Assembly (NCBI GenBank): GCA_963778025.1
Contig: CAVZTA010000013.1
Coordinates: 1-64,000, forward strand
Direction: 5' to 3'
DNA length: 64,000 nucleotides
Source of the DNA: CAVZTA01 sp963778025
GTDB taxonomy: Bacteria > Chloroflexota > Limnocylindria > Limnocylindrales > CSP1-4
Positions 51,853 through 61,338 of the stretch are shown here, in pieces (within the stretch, counting starts at the first letter, position 1; every line of letters starts with the position of its first letter). The notes under the pieces are model-generated. The model had not been told where the DNA came from and did not search any database. It was given only the letters and a program-made list of their open reading frames with translations. A program made the translations under genes and the position numbers.

Positions 51853-54182
51853 CCGTGGCCGAGCGCGAGCCCGTCGCGACGCCGGTCGCCGCCGTGCCGC
51901 TCCATCGCGCGCTCGGCCTGACCGACGTCGAGCTTGACGCGATCCGCGAGAAGCTGGGCCGCGATCCGAACGACGTCGAGCTCGCGATGTTCAGCGTCAT
52001 GTGGAGCGAGCATTGCTCGTACAAGAGCTCCAAGCCGCTCCTGCAGACGCTGCCGACGTCGGGCAAGCGCGTGGTCGCCGGTCCGGGCGAGCAGGCGGGC
52101 GTCGTCTCGATCGGCGATGGGCTGGCCGTCGCGTTCAAGATCGAGAGCCACAACCACCCGAGCGCCGTCGAGCCGTACCAGGGTGCCGCGACCGGCGTGG
52201 GCGGCATCCTGCGCGACATCTTCGCCATGGGGGCGCGCCCGATCGCCGTCCTCGACGCGCTGCGCTTCGGCGACCCGTCCGATCCCCGGACCCGGCATCT
52301 CGTCGACGGCGTCGTCCGTGGCGTCGGCGGGTACGGCAACTGCGTCGGCGTCCCGACGGTCGGCGGGGAGCTCGTCTTCGATCCGTCGTACCAGGGGAAT
52401 CCGTTGGTCAACGTGATGGCCATCGGGCTCGTCGAGGAGCGGGGGCTGATGCGCGCGGCGGCCGAACGAGCTGGCGACCTGGTCGTGCTCTACGGCTCGA
52501 CGACCGGTCGCGACGGTATCGGCGGTGCGAGCGTCCTCGCGTCGGCGACGTTCACCCACGACGATCCGTCCAAGCGCCCGTCGGTCCAGGTCGGGGACCC
52601 GTTCGCCGAGAAGCTCCTCATCGAGGCGACGCTGGAGCTGATCCACGGCGGGATCGTCGAGAGCGTCCAGGACCTGGGTGCCGCGGGCATCACGTGTGCC
52701 ACCTCCGAGACCGCCGATCGCGGCGGGATGGGCATGGCCCTCGACCTCGACTCGATCCCGCGGCGCGAGCCCGGCCTCGAGCCGTTCGAGGTGCTCATCT
52801 CCGAGTCGCAGGAGCGGATGCTCGCCATCGTCCGACCGGAGCGCTGGGCCGATGTGCGCGCCGTGTGCGACCGCTGGGACCTGCCGGTCGCGATCATCGG
52901 CCGTGTCACCGACGACGGGGACATCGCCGTGGCCGCGGGCGGCGTGGAGCTCGCGCGCGTCCCCGCGCGCGCCCTCGCGAGTGAGGCCGTGATCTTCGCG
53001 CGCGAAGCCCGGGCGCCCGCCCGCCGGCGCATGGCTCCCGCCCCGGGCGCGCCCGAGGAGCCCGTCGACACGCTCCCGGAGCGGGGCATGGATCCGGGCG
53101 CCGTGCTGCTGGGCCTCCTCGGGTCGCCGAACCTGGGGTCACGCGCCGTCGTGTACGAGCAGTACGACCACAACGTCCAGGCGAACACGGTCGCCGGTCC
53201 GGGTCGTGGCGCGGCGGTCATCCGCATCAAGGGCACGACGAAGGCGCTGGTCGCGACGACGGACGGCGACGCCCCGGTCGGGGCCCTCGATCCGTGGCTC
53301 GGCGCCGCGCGTTCCGTCGCCGAGGCGGCCCGCAACGTCTCGATCACGGGTGCGACGCCGCTGGGCGTCACGGACTGCCTCAACTTCGGGGATCCGACGC
53401 GCCCCGAGGCGTTCTGGCAGCTCCAGGAGGCGGTTCGCGGCCTCGGCGACGCCTGCCGTGCCCTCGACCTCCCGGTCACCGGGGGCAACGTCTCGCTCTA
53501 CAACGAGGCGCCCGGCTCCGCCATCGCGCCCACGCCCGAGATCGGCGTCGTCGGGCTGCTGGAGGACGTCGCGAAGCTCCGTGGTCCCGCGTTCACCGCC
53601 GACGGCGACGCGGTGCTGCTGGTGGGGACGACCGTGCCCGGGCTCGCCGGGTCCGAGTACGCGCGCATCGCGGGCACCGCCGCGGAGGACCTTCCGCCGG
53701 CGATCGATCTGGAACGGGAAGCCGCCGTCCAGCGGTTCATCCGCGACGCGATCGACCGCGGGCTCGTCGAGGCGGTCCAGGACATCTCGGGTGGCGGCCT
53801 CGCCGTCGCGCTCGCGGAGATGGCGATCTGGGGCGGCCGCGGGGCATCGATCCGGGTACCGGTGGGCGACTCGCCTGCGGTCGAGCTGTTCGGCGAAGGT
53901 GCCTCGCGGCTCATCTGCCAGGTCCAGCCGCGGCACGTCCCGGCATGCATCCTGCTCGCCCGCGAGTACGGCCTGCCCGGTGAGGAGCTCGGCACGACCG
54001 GCGGGGACCGCCTGACGATCGAGCTCACGGGCGCGGGCGCGACCGGTGCCGCCGAGGAACGCGGCAGCCGCGTCGCCGATGCGGTCGACGTGCCCGTCGC
54101 CAACCTGCGGCACGCGTGGGACCACGGCCTCCCGCGCGCGCTCGGATGGGATGACGTCGACGGCCCGGAGGACGTGCGCTGA
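51849..54182 (+). CDS. purL: FGAM synthase subunit PurL (small form)
   Basis: 777 residues, the small PurL that works with PurS and PurQ. FSVMWSEHCSYKSSK, IESHNHPSAVEPYQGAATGVGG, QDLGAAGITCATSE and, in the second half, VTGGNVSLYNE are present. It converts FGAR to FGAM with ATP and ammonia. The frame is intact over its whole length. Its stop shares a base with the purF start (TGATG). Confidence 0.97.
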   Translation: MTVAEREPVATPVAAVPLHRALGLTDVELDAIREKLGRDPNDVELAMFSVMWSEHCSYKSSKPLLQTLPTSGKRVVAGPGEQAGVVSIGDGLAVAFKIESHNHPSAVEPYQGAATGVGGILRDIFAMGARPIAVLDALRFGDPSDPRTRHLVDGVVRGVGGYGNCVGVPTVGGELVFDPSYQGNPLVNVMAIGLVEERGLMRAAAERAGDLVVLYGSTTGRDGIGGASVLASATFTHDDPSKRPSVQVGDPFAEKLLIEATLELIHGGIVESVQDLGAAGITCATSETADRGGMGMALDLDSIPRREPGLEPFEVLISESQERMLAIVRPERWADVRAVCDRWDLPVAIIGRVTDDGDIAVAAGGVELARVPARALASEAVIFAREARAPARRRMAPAPGAPEEPVDTLPERGMDPGAVLLGLLGSPNLGSRAVVYEQYDHNVQANTVAGPGRGAAVIRIKGTTKALVATTDGDAPVGALDPWLGAARSVAEAARNVSITGATPLGVTDCLNFGDPTRPEAFWQLQEAVRGLGDACRALDLPVTGGNVSLYNEAPGSAIAPTPEIGVVGLLEDVAKLRGPAFTADGDAVLLVGTTVPGLAGSEYARIAGTAAEDLPPAIDLEREAAVQRFIRDAIDRGLVEAVQDISGGGLAVALAEMAIWGGRGASIRVPVGDSPAVELFGEGASRLICQVQPRHVPACILLAREYGLPGEELGTTGGDRLTIELTGAGATGAAEERGSRVADAVDVPVANLRHAWDHGLPRALGWDDVDGPEDVR

Positions 54183-55636
54183 TGTGTGGCGTCACGGGCG
54201 TCGTGCTGCCGAACAGCTCGGGGTTCGAGGCTGCCGCGGTGGCGGCGACAGCGCTGCTCGCGCTGCAGCACCGAGGCCAGGAATCGGCCGGCCTGGCCGC
54301 ATCCGACGGGGAGCACGTCCTGGTCTACAAGGACCTCGGCCTGGTGACGTCGGTCCTCGACGACCGCCGGCTGCCCTCGCTGCGCGGCGACCTCGCGATC
54401 GCCCACTGCCGCTATTCGACGACCGGTTCGACCGTCTGGGAGAACGCGCAGCCCACCTTCCGGTTCGGCCCGCGCCGGACGCTCGCCGTCGGACACAACG
54501 GCAACCTCGTCAATACCCGCGAGCTGCTGGCGCTCCTGTCCGGCGGGCTGGGACGGCTGCCCGCGACCACCGACACGGAGCTGCTGACCGCGCTGCTCGC
54601 GGACGACGAGGGCGTCGACACGGTCGATGCACTGGTGCGGGTCCTGCCGAAGGTGCGCGGCGCATTCAGCCTCGTCCTCCTCGACGAGCGGCGCGTCATC
54701 GGCGTCCGCGACCCGCACGGCTTCCGGCCGCTGGTCATCGGCCGCCTGCCGGCGTCCGCCGTCCCGGGCCGCGATGACGCCCCGGGACTCTGGCCGGACG
54801 ACACCGCGGGCTGGATCATCGCCAGCGAGACCGCCGCCCTCGACGTCGTCGGGGCGGAGGTCGTGCGGGACGTCGAGCCCGGCGAGATCGTCGTCCTCGA
54901 GCCGGGCCAGGAGCCGCGCTCCGTCCGCTATGCCGAGGCGAACCCGGCGCTGTGCGTCTTCGAGCTCATCTACTTCGCTCGCCCGGACTCGTACATGGAG
55001 GGGCGGAACCTCTACCAGGTGCGGCTGCGGATGGGCATGGAGCTGGCGGGCGAGCATCCGGTCGACGCGGACCTGGTGATGCCCGTGCCGGACACCGGTG
55101 CGCCGGCCGCGGCGGGGTTCGCGGAGGCCACCGGGATCCCCTACCGGGAGGGCATGGTCCGCAACCGGTACACCGGCCGGACGTTCATCCAGCCGTCGCA
55201 GGCGATGCGCCAGCGCGGGGTCTCGGTGAAGCTGTCGCCCCTTCGCGAGGTCGTCCGCGGGCAGCGGCTGGTGGTGGTCGACGACTCGATCGTGCGCGGC
55301 ACGACGACCCAGCAGATCGTGGCCTCGCTGCGCAAGGCCGGCGCGCGCGAGATCCACGTCCGGATCTCGGCCCCGCCGATCTATCACCCGTGCTTCTACG
55401 GCATCGATACCCAGGTCGAGACGGAGCTCATCGCGTCGACCCACTCGCTCGAGGAGATCCGGCGCTTCATCGACGCGGACTCGCTGGGCTACCTGTCGAT
55501 CCGGGGCGTCCTCTCGGCGCTGGACCTGCCGTACGAGCAGTTCTGCTTCGCGTGCTTCGACGGGCGCTACCCGGAGCCCGTCCCGTACGACGCCGGCGAA
55601 CGCAAGTTCATGCTCGAGATGGCCGGCACGCGGTGA
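54182..55636 (+). CDS. purF: Amidophosphoribosyltransferase
   Basis: 484 residues. The nucleophile is Cys2 (MCGVTGVV), with no propeptide. The glutaminase domain has LQHRGQESAG and GHNGNLVN. The phosphoribosyltransferase loop is VVVDDSIVRGTTTQQ. Four cysteines (ALCVFE, HPCFYG, FCFACFDG) match the [4Fe-4S] ligands of the B. subtilis-type enzyme, which is oxygen sensitive. It catalyses the first committed step of purine synthesis. The stop overlaps the purM start (GTGA). Confidence 0.97.
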   Translation: MCGVTGVVLPNSSGFEAAAVAATALLALQHRGQESAGLAASDGEHVLVYKDLGLVTSVLDDRRLPSLRGDLAIAHCRYSTTGSTVWENAQPTFRFGPRRTLAVGHNGNLVNTRELLALLSGGLGRLPATTDTELLTALLADDEGVDTVDALVRVLPKVRGAFSLVLLDERRVIGVRDPHGFRPLVIGRLPASAVPGRDDAPGLWPDDTAGWIIASETAALDVVGAEVVRDVEPGEIVVLEPGQEPRSVRYAEANPALCVFELIYFARPDSYMEGRNLYQVRLRMGMELAGEHPVDADLVMPVPDTGAPAAAGFAEATGIPYREGMVRNRYTGRTFIQPSQAMRQRGVSVKLSPLREVVRGQRLVVVDDSIVRGTTTQQIVASLRKAGAREIHVRISAPPIYHPCFYGIDTQVETELIASTHSLEEIRRFIDADSLGYLSIRGVLSALDLPYEQFCFACFDGRYPEPVPYDAGERKFMLEMAGTR

Positions 55637-56761
55637 GCCGCACGGCGTACGCCCACGCCGGCGTCGACGTCGAGGCCGGGGACCGCGCGGTCGAGCTGAT
55701 GCGCGCGGCGGTGGCCGCGACGCACGTCCCGGGCGTGCTCGGCGGCCTCGGCGGGTTCGGGGCGGCGTTCGCGGTGCCTCCGGGCTATCGCGAGCCGGTG
55801 CTGATCTCCGCGACCGACGGCGTGGGCACGAAGACCGCCATCGCGAACGCCGTCGCGGCGGTTCGACACCATCGGCCATGACCTCGTCGCGATGTGCGCG
55901 GACGACGTCGTGTGCGCCGGCGCCGCGCCCCTGTTCTTCCTCGACTACGTGGCGGTGGGCCGGCTGGACCCGATCCAGGTCGCGGAGCTCGTCGGCGGCA
56001 TCGCGGACGGGTGCCGGCTCGCCGGCTGTGCGCTGGTGGGCGGCGAGACGGCCGAGCACCCGGGGCTGATGGGCGAGGACGACTTCGACCTCGCCGGGTT
56101 CTGCGTGGGGATCGTGGAGCGCGCGGCGCTGCTGGACGGGACGGCTGCGCGGGCGGGCGATGTGATCCTGGGCCTGCCGTCGAACGGGCTGCATGCGAAC
56201 GGCTTCTCGCTCGTGCGCGCGCTCGTGGCGCAGCACGACCTCCGGCTGGACGAGCCGTACCAGGCGTTCGTGCGCCGCACGCTCGGCGACGCGGATGCCG
56301 TTGCGGCGCTCCACGGCGAGGACGCCGCGGCGTTCCAGACGCTGGGTGAGGTGCTGCTGACGCCGACCCGCATCTACGCGCCCGCGGTCGTGGCACTGCG
56401 CGACGGGCTGGCGGCGCGCGGCTCGGGGCTCCACGGTGTGGCCCATATCACCGGGGGTGGCCTGCCGGGCAACGTGCCACGGATGCTGGGCGACGGCCTG
56501 GGCGCCCGTCTCGATCCCGCGCGCTGGCGGATGCCGTCGGTCATGCGCTGGCTGGGCGCCCTCGGCGACATCGCGGACGACGAGCTGCGCGCGACGTTCA
56601 ACGGCGGTCTCGGGATGGTCGTCGCGGTCGCGCCGGCCGACGTGGATGCGGCGCTCGCGATCCTGGGCACGGCCGGTGTCGAGTCGCTCGCGATCGGCGA
56701 GGTGGTCACGACGGCCGAGCTCGGCGGGGAACGGTACGCGGAGGGTCCCGTTGGCGGGTGA
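55633..56761 (+). CDS. purM: Phosphoribosylformylglycinamidine cyclo-ligase, one-base insertion
   Basis: About 375 residues. Blocks YAHAGVDVEAGDRAVELM and SATDGVGTKTAIA stand in the first frame. After a one-base shift near 55860 follow FDTIGHDLVAMCADDVVCAGAAPLFFLDYVAVG, GCALVGGETAEHPGLM and ITGGGLPGNVPRML. It closes the imidazole ring (FGAM to AIR). The span is 1129 bases, one over a multiple of three. The end overlaps the purN start by 11 bases. Confidence 0.94.
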
Positions 56762-57336
56762 GGGGTCGGGTCACCGCCTCGCGGTCGCGGTCAGTGGCAC
56801 CGGCTCGAACCTGCGGGCGCTGGTCGGCGCGGCTCGACGCCGGGAGCTCGGTGGCGACATCGCGCTGGTCGTCGCCGATCGACCCTGCGCGGCGCTCGAC
56901 TGGGCCGCGGAGGAGGGGATCGACACGGCGCTGATCCCCCGGGGCAGCGACGACGCCGTGTGCGACGCGCTCGCCTCGGCATCGGTCGATGCGCTGGTCC
57001 TGGCCGGGTACCTGCGGCTCGTCGGGCCGCGTGTCCTTGCCCGCTGGAAGGGCCGCATCCTCAATGTCCATCCGTCGCTGCTCCCGGCGTTCCCGGGGAT
57101 GCATGCCGTGCGTGACGCGCTGGCGGCGGGTGTCGCCGTCACGGGCGTCACCGTCCACCTGGTCGACGAGACGCTGGATGGCGGTCCGATCGTCGCCCAG
57201 GAGGCGGTGCCGATCCTGCCGACCGATGACGAGCGTTCGCTCGCCGCTCGGCTCCACGCTGTCGAGCATCGGCTGCTCCCCCGAGCGGTCGCGGCGCTCC
57301 TGGCCGGCGCGCTCCGCAGCGACGGTCGCCGGGTGA
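56751..57336 (+). CDS. purN: Phosphoribosylglycinamide formyltransferase
   Basis: About 195 residues. AVAVSGTGSNLRAL, LAGYLRLVGPRVL, NVHPSLLPAFPGMHA and VHLVDETLDGGPIVAQE identify PurN. It formylates GAR with 10-formyl-tetrahydrofolate. TTG 56751 is chosen because GGAGGG ends 5 bases upstream; it overlaps the purM end. As written the frame runs straight into PurH with no stop. If the GGG at 57331-57333 is really GG, PurN ends in DGRR with TGA at 57334-57336, overlapping GTG as elsewhere in the cluster. I list two genes, but a true fusion of about 740 residues cannot be excluded. Confidence 0.9.
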
Positions 57337-58973
57337 CGTTCGATCCGGTCGTGGCCGACGCCCGCATCCCCGTCCCGCGCCGGGCGCTCCTCTCGGTGAG
57401 CGACAAGACCGGCCTGGTCGAGCTGGCCCGCGGCCTGGTCGCGCGCCGCTTCGAGCTCGTGTCGACGGGCGGCACGGCGCGGGCGCTGCGCGACGCCGGC
57501 CTGCCGGTCACCGATGTCGCCGCGGTCACCGGGTTCCCGGAGATGCTCGACGGGCGCGTGAAGACGCTCGATCCGCATATCCACGCGGGGGTCCTGGCCG
57601 ATCGCCGCCTGCCGGCCCATCGCGAGGCGCTGCTCGCCGCCGGGATCGCCCCGTTCGAGCTCGTCGTCGTCAACCTGTACCCGTTCGCGGAGGCGTCTCG
57701 CCGACCGGGCATCACGTTCGACGAGCTGGTCGAGGAGATCGACATCGGTGGGCCGTCGATGGTCCGGGCGGCGGCCAAGAACCACGCGAACGTGGCCATC
57801 GTCACCTCACCCGCGCAGTACGAGCGCGTCCTCGCGGCGCTGGACGAGCCAGATGGGCTTGCCGATCCGCTCCGCGGCGAGCTGGCCGTCGAGGCGTTCC
57901 GCCACACCGCGGCGTACGACGCGCGGATCGCGGCCGAGCTGCCGGCACGCATGGGCGGCGCGGACGACGCCGATCCCTTCCCCGACCGCCTGACGATCAG
58001 CCTCGAGAAGGTCGACACGCTGCGCTACGGCGAGAATCCGCATCAGCCGGCCGCCCGCTATCGACGGGTCGACCGGGAGCCGACGGCCGCGGACGGCCCC
58101 TTCGCGACCGGTCAGCCGCCACTCCAGGGCAAGCCGTTGTCGTACAACAACGTGCTCGACGCCTCGGCCGCCGCCGGCCTGGCCCGCCTGCTGGACGCCC
58201 CATCCGCGGTCATCGTGAAGCACACGAACCCGTGTGGCGTCGCGATCCGCCCGACGCTCCTGGAGGCGTGGCGGGCCGCGCTCTCGGGCGATCCCGTCTC
58301 AGCGTTCGGCGGCGTGGTCGCGCTGCGCGGCACGGTCGACGGGGACGTCGCCGCGGCCCTCACGGAGCTCTTCCTCGAGGTCGTCGTCGCGCCCGCGTTC
58401 GATGCCCGCGCCCTCGAGATCCTGGCCGCGAAGCCGAACCTCCGCCTCGTCGTCGACCCCACCCTGGACACGGCGACCGTCACACCGCCCCGCCTCGATC
58501 CGCTCGCCGGTCTTCGTTCGGCGGGCGGCGCCGTCCTCGTCACGGCTCCTGACACGCTCCACGACGACCCGTCCACGTGGCAGGTCGTGAGCGCTCGCCA
58601 GCCCACGGATCGTGAGCGCACGGACCTCGACCTCGCGTGGCGCATCGTCCGGGCCGTCATCTCGAACGCGATCGTCCTCGTGCGGGACGGCATGGAGATC
58701 GGCTTCGGCAGCGGCCAGACGTCGCGCGTCGATGCCTGCGCCCAGGCCGTGGAGAAGGCCCGGCGCTTCCACGGCGAGGAGGCACTCCGCGGCGCGGTCG
58801 CGGCGAGCGACGCGTTCTTCCCGTTCGCCGACGGCCCGCAGCTGCTCATCGAGGCCGGGATCATCGCCATCGTCCAGCCCGGTGGCTCGCTGCGCGACCA
58901 GGAGACCACCGAGCTCGCCGACCGCCACGGCGTCGCGATGCTCCACACCGGCACCCGCCACTTCCGTCACTGA
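57333..58973 (+). CDS. purH: AICAR transformylase / IMP cyclohydrolase
   Basis: 546 residues from GTG 57333. The N-terminal IMP cyclohydrolase part starts RRALLSVSDKTGLVELARGL and holds STGGTARALRDAG and FPEMLDGRVKTLDPHIHAG. The transformylase part has PLSYNNVLDASAA, VKHTNPCGVA and DAFFPFADG. It carries out the last two steps to IMP. The 17-residue lead before RRALLSV is normal for a separate PurH. It is in frame with purN (see that entry). It is the last gene of the cluster, and no terminator hairpin is obvious after it. Confidence 0.95.
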   Translation: MTFDPVVADARIPVPRRALLSVSDKTGLVELARGLVARRFELVSTGGTARALRDAGLPVTDVAAVTGFPEMLDGRVKTLDPHIHAGVLADRRLPAHREALLAAGIAPFELVVVNLYPFAEASRRPGITFDELVEEIDIGGPSMVRAAAKNHANVAIVTSPAQYERVLAALDEPDGLADPLRGELAVEAFRHTAAYDARIAAELPARMGGADDADPFPDRLTISLEKVDTLRYGENPHQPAARYRRVDREPTAADGPFATGQPPLQGKPLSYNNVLDASAAAGLARLLDAPSAVIVKHTNPCGVAIRPTLLEAWRAALSGDPVSAFGGVVALRGTVDGDVAAALTELFLEVVVAPAFDARALEILAAKPNLRLVVDPTLDTATVTPPRLDPLAGLRSAGGAVLVTAPDTLHDDPSTWQVVSARQPTDRERTDLDLAWRIVRAVISNAIVLVRDGMEIGFGSGQTSRVDACAQAVEKARRFHGEEALRGAVAASDAFFPFADGPQLLIEAGIIAIVQPGGSLRDQETTELADRHGVAMLHTGTRHFRH

Positions 58974-59152
58974 CGTCGCGCGGCACCGGCTCCTGGCGAC
59001 CGATCACGAACACGAGCGACTCGGGTGCCGCGTGCAGGTGAGCCGTATCCTCCCGTCAGGCGCGCCGCACGCTCTCGCGAGCGTGATCGTTCCTCGCGTC
59101 GTCGAACAGGAGACGCAGCCGGTGGCGGGTCGACTCCGTATGCGGGCGGGCC

Positions 59153-59931
59153 GTGGCTGACCTGAACGTCGGGCAACTGGGCCTGCTGCTCGCCGTGACA
59201 CTGGCGTCTGCCGTCGAGTTCGTCGAGGCGTTCACGATCGTGCTCGCCATGGGGATCACCCGCGACTGGCGCTCGACGCTGGCCGGGACCGCCCTGGCGC
59301 TCGTGGCACTCGCGGCGGTGACGCTGTTCGCCGGCTACGCCCTCATCGAGTGGTTCCCGGAGGCGCTGCTCCAGCTGGTGATCGGCACCCTGCTGCTCAT
59401 CTTCGGGTTGCAATGGCTGCGGAAGGCGATCCTTCGCGCAGCGGGGCTCAAGGCGCAGCACGACGAGGACGCGATCTTCCACGAGGAAGCCGCCGCGGCA
59501 CGTGGGGCACGCCGGGAGTCGGTCATGGGACTTGACTGGTTCGCGTTCGTGGTGTCCTTCAAGGGCGTGTTCCTCGAGGGCCTCGAGGTCGTGTTCATCG
59601 TCCTGACCTTCGGGTTGTCAGCGGGCAACGTTCCGTTGGCCGTGGCCGGTGCTGCGGTCGCCGGAACGACCGTCCTCGTCGTGGGTGCACTGCTCCATCG
59701 TCCGCTGTCGCGCGTCCCGGAGAACACCATCAAGTACGGCGTCGGGATCCTGCTCTCGACGTTCGGGACCTTCTGGGCGGTCGAGGGTCTGGGCGTGTTC
59801 GCTCCGGACGGGCAGAGCCTGGAGTGGCCCGGCGCTGAGGCGGCCTTGATCGTCGTCCTGGTCACCTGGATCGCCGTGTCGCAGGTGCTGATCACGACCT
59901 TGCGGCGCCGGCAGTGCCCGCGGCGGCCTGA
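59153..59931 (+). CDS. COG4280-type integral membrane protein (frameshift at the 3' end)
   Basis: About 259 residues with six or seven membrane segments. The start ASAVEFVEAFTIVLAMGITRDWRS, the block QLVIGTLLLIFGLQWLRKAILRAAG and the acidic cytoplasmic loop HDEDAIFHEE match the COG4280 predicted membrane proteins, whose function is unknown. The glutamates in helix 1 resemble metal-transporter motifs, but this is only a resemblance. Near 59912 one base seems missing: repaired, the protein ends RRRAVPAAA with TGA at 59929-59931, just before a GAGGGG that serves the next gene. GTG 59153 has no clear ribosome site. The 179-base gap after purH shows nothing else. Confidence 0.7.
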
Positions 59932-59942
59932 GGGGCGATCGC

Positions 59943-60146
59943 GTGCGGTGGATCGCGGCGTTCGGTCGCTTCTGGTACGACTTCATCATCGGCGACGATT
60001 GGCGGATCGCCGCCGGCGTGATCTCGGTGCTCGCCGGCGGTGCCGCGGCGCTGGTCGTCGGCGTGTCGCCCGAGATCATCGCGCCGGTGGTCGGGATCGC
60101 GATCGTCCTGGTGTTCGCGATCCCCTTGGCTCGCGTCGCGCGCTGA
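59943..60146 (+). CDS. Small two-helix membrane protein
   Basis: 67 residues from GTG 59943, with GAGGGG (59930-59935) 7 bases upstream. An amphipathic start (RFWYDFIIGDDWRIAAG) precedes two hydrophobic segments. It follows the COG4280-type gene by 11 bases and is probably cotranscribed. No family is recognised; the good ribosome site and intact frame support a real gene and not a remnant of the upstream protein. Confidence 0.65.
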   Translation: MRWIAAFGRFWYDFIIGDDWRIAAGVISVLAGGAAALVVGVSPEIIAPVVGIAIVLVFAIPLARVAR

Positions 60147-60148
60147 TC

Positions 60149-60164
60149 GAGGCGACAGCCTCGG
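60149..60164 (+). terminator. Short hairpin after the small membrane protein
   Basis: CGAGGC/GCCTCG around GACA, 2 bases after the stop; no T-run. The following 255 bases to 60419 show no gene, only TATCGT (60404-60409), a possible -10 box 10 bases before the next ATG. Confidence 0.35.
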
Positions 60165-60419
60165 ATCCCGCAGCGTGCCGGGCTGTATGCAGATCCTGCA
60201 TGTCGTGACCCTCGGGAGCACCTGACCCGCCGATCCGATGCACGCGCGGCATATCCCGGGCGAGGTCATGGACGAGGTGCATACCTCCGACGAGTTCGGG
60301 TGCCCCGCCGGTCACGACAGTCAGTTGCTGCATCCCGGACCGGGTCCAGCGGTCAAGCCACCCTGAGACGCCGCTGAAATCGGGCGCCACGGTCCGGTCC
60401 GTGTATCGTCGCCCCTGAG

Positions 60420-61307
60420 ATGGCCGATCCCGTACCGAACCGCCTCCGCTGGAGCGAGATCCGCAAGGAGCTGCCGATGCGCAGCCTCAAGCGGACGTTC
60501 ACGCGCGGCAACGGCGGCAAGCTCGCGTTCGTGTGGGTGCTCGGTGCCGGCGTCCTGATCACCCTGGCGGCGAACCCGCTGCTCGCCGGCGTCTTCTCGG
60601 TGGCGTGCGCGATCCTCGCCGTGCCCATCACCCGCGACGAGCTCAAGGACGACGCCGTCCGCCGCGACCTCATCGAACAGGTCATCGGCGAACGCTTCGC
60701 CACGCCCGGCATCAGCGACCCGGAGCTCAAGGACGAGCTGAGCCGCACGCGCCGCACGCTCACGGAGATGGCCGGGCGCATCTCGCGCTCCGAGCAGCGC
60801 GGCCGGACCGACACGCCGCTCGAGAGCGTGTTCGCCGACGCCACCGAGCTCGCGAGCCTCCAGCTCGAATCGGCCCAGCAGGCGGAGGACCTCGACCGCA
60901 TCGTCGACTTCGTGCTGCGCAACGAGCTGGAGCGCGGCGCGTCGACGCGATGGGGACCCGGCCACGAGCCGTCGGAGGTCGTCCGGCAGCGGCGCGAGCA
61001 ACAGGCCCGGGCCGCGATGCAGGCGACCGACGACCAGCTTCGCAGCCGGAACCTCAAAGCCGTCCTCGAGGAATCGAAGGCAGCACGGGAGATGGTCACG
61101 ACCATCGGCGGTCAGCTGGAAACGATGCTCCTGCAGGGATTCCAGATCGAACGCGATACCGTGGACGTCGCCCGTGCCGAGCACGCGGCCCAGGAATCGC
61201 ACGAAGCCGTCGCGCGGTTGCAGGACGTCGTGGACGCCCGGCGCCGCGCCGCAACACGACTGAACGACCTGTTCACCCCCGAAGGGGAGACGGGGGCCCG
61301 GGCCTGA
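60420..61307 (+). CDS. Membrane-anchored coiled-coil protein of unknown function
   Basis: 295 residues. A basic N-terminus (RSLKRTFTRGNGGKLA) is followed by one hydrophobic hairpin (FVWVLGAGVLITLAANPLLAGVFSVACAILAVP) and about 230 residues of highly charged helix with heptad-like spacing (DDAVRRDLIEQVIGERF, LQLESAQQAEDLDRIVDFVL, AARLQDVVDARRRA-like end). No domain is recognised. It precedes the substrate-binding/VWA gene by 31 bases and the PspA-like gene beyond it, so it probably works with them at the membrane. The stop codon lies in the loop of a strong hairpin. The frame is intact. Confidence 0.7.
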   Translation: MADPVPNRLRWSEIRKELPMRSLKRTFTRGNGGKLAFVWVLGAGVLITLAANPLLAGVFSVACAILAVPITRDELKDDAVRRDLIEQVIGERFATPGISDPELKDELSRTRRTLTEMAGRISRSEQRGRTDTPLESVFADATELASLQLESAQQAEDLDRIVDFVLRNELERGASTRWGPGHEPSEVVRQRREQQARAAMQATDDQLRSRNLKAVLEESKAAREMVTTIGGQLETMLLQGFQIERDTVDVARAEHAAQESHEAVARLQDVVDARRRAATRLNDLFTPEGETGARA

Positions 61308-61316
61308 CGCCCGGGC
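61296..61316 (+). promoter_or_regulatory. Hairpin enclosing the stop codon between two operon genes
   Basis: GCCCGGGC pairs with a second GCCCGGGC around CTGAC; the stop TGA (61305-61307) is in the loop. The ribosome site AGAGGA for the next gene follows at 61325-61330. It may tune coupling between the two genes. Confidence 0.4.
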
Positions 61317-61338
61317 GAGGGGAAGAGAGGAAGCTCGC

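Noticed and set aside
53498..56446. Minus-strand ORF of 982 codons opposite purL, purF and purM
   Set aside because: It is rich in Arg, Ala and His, lacks any domain, and lies opposite clearly conserved purine genes; it is a shadow caused by high GC.
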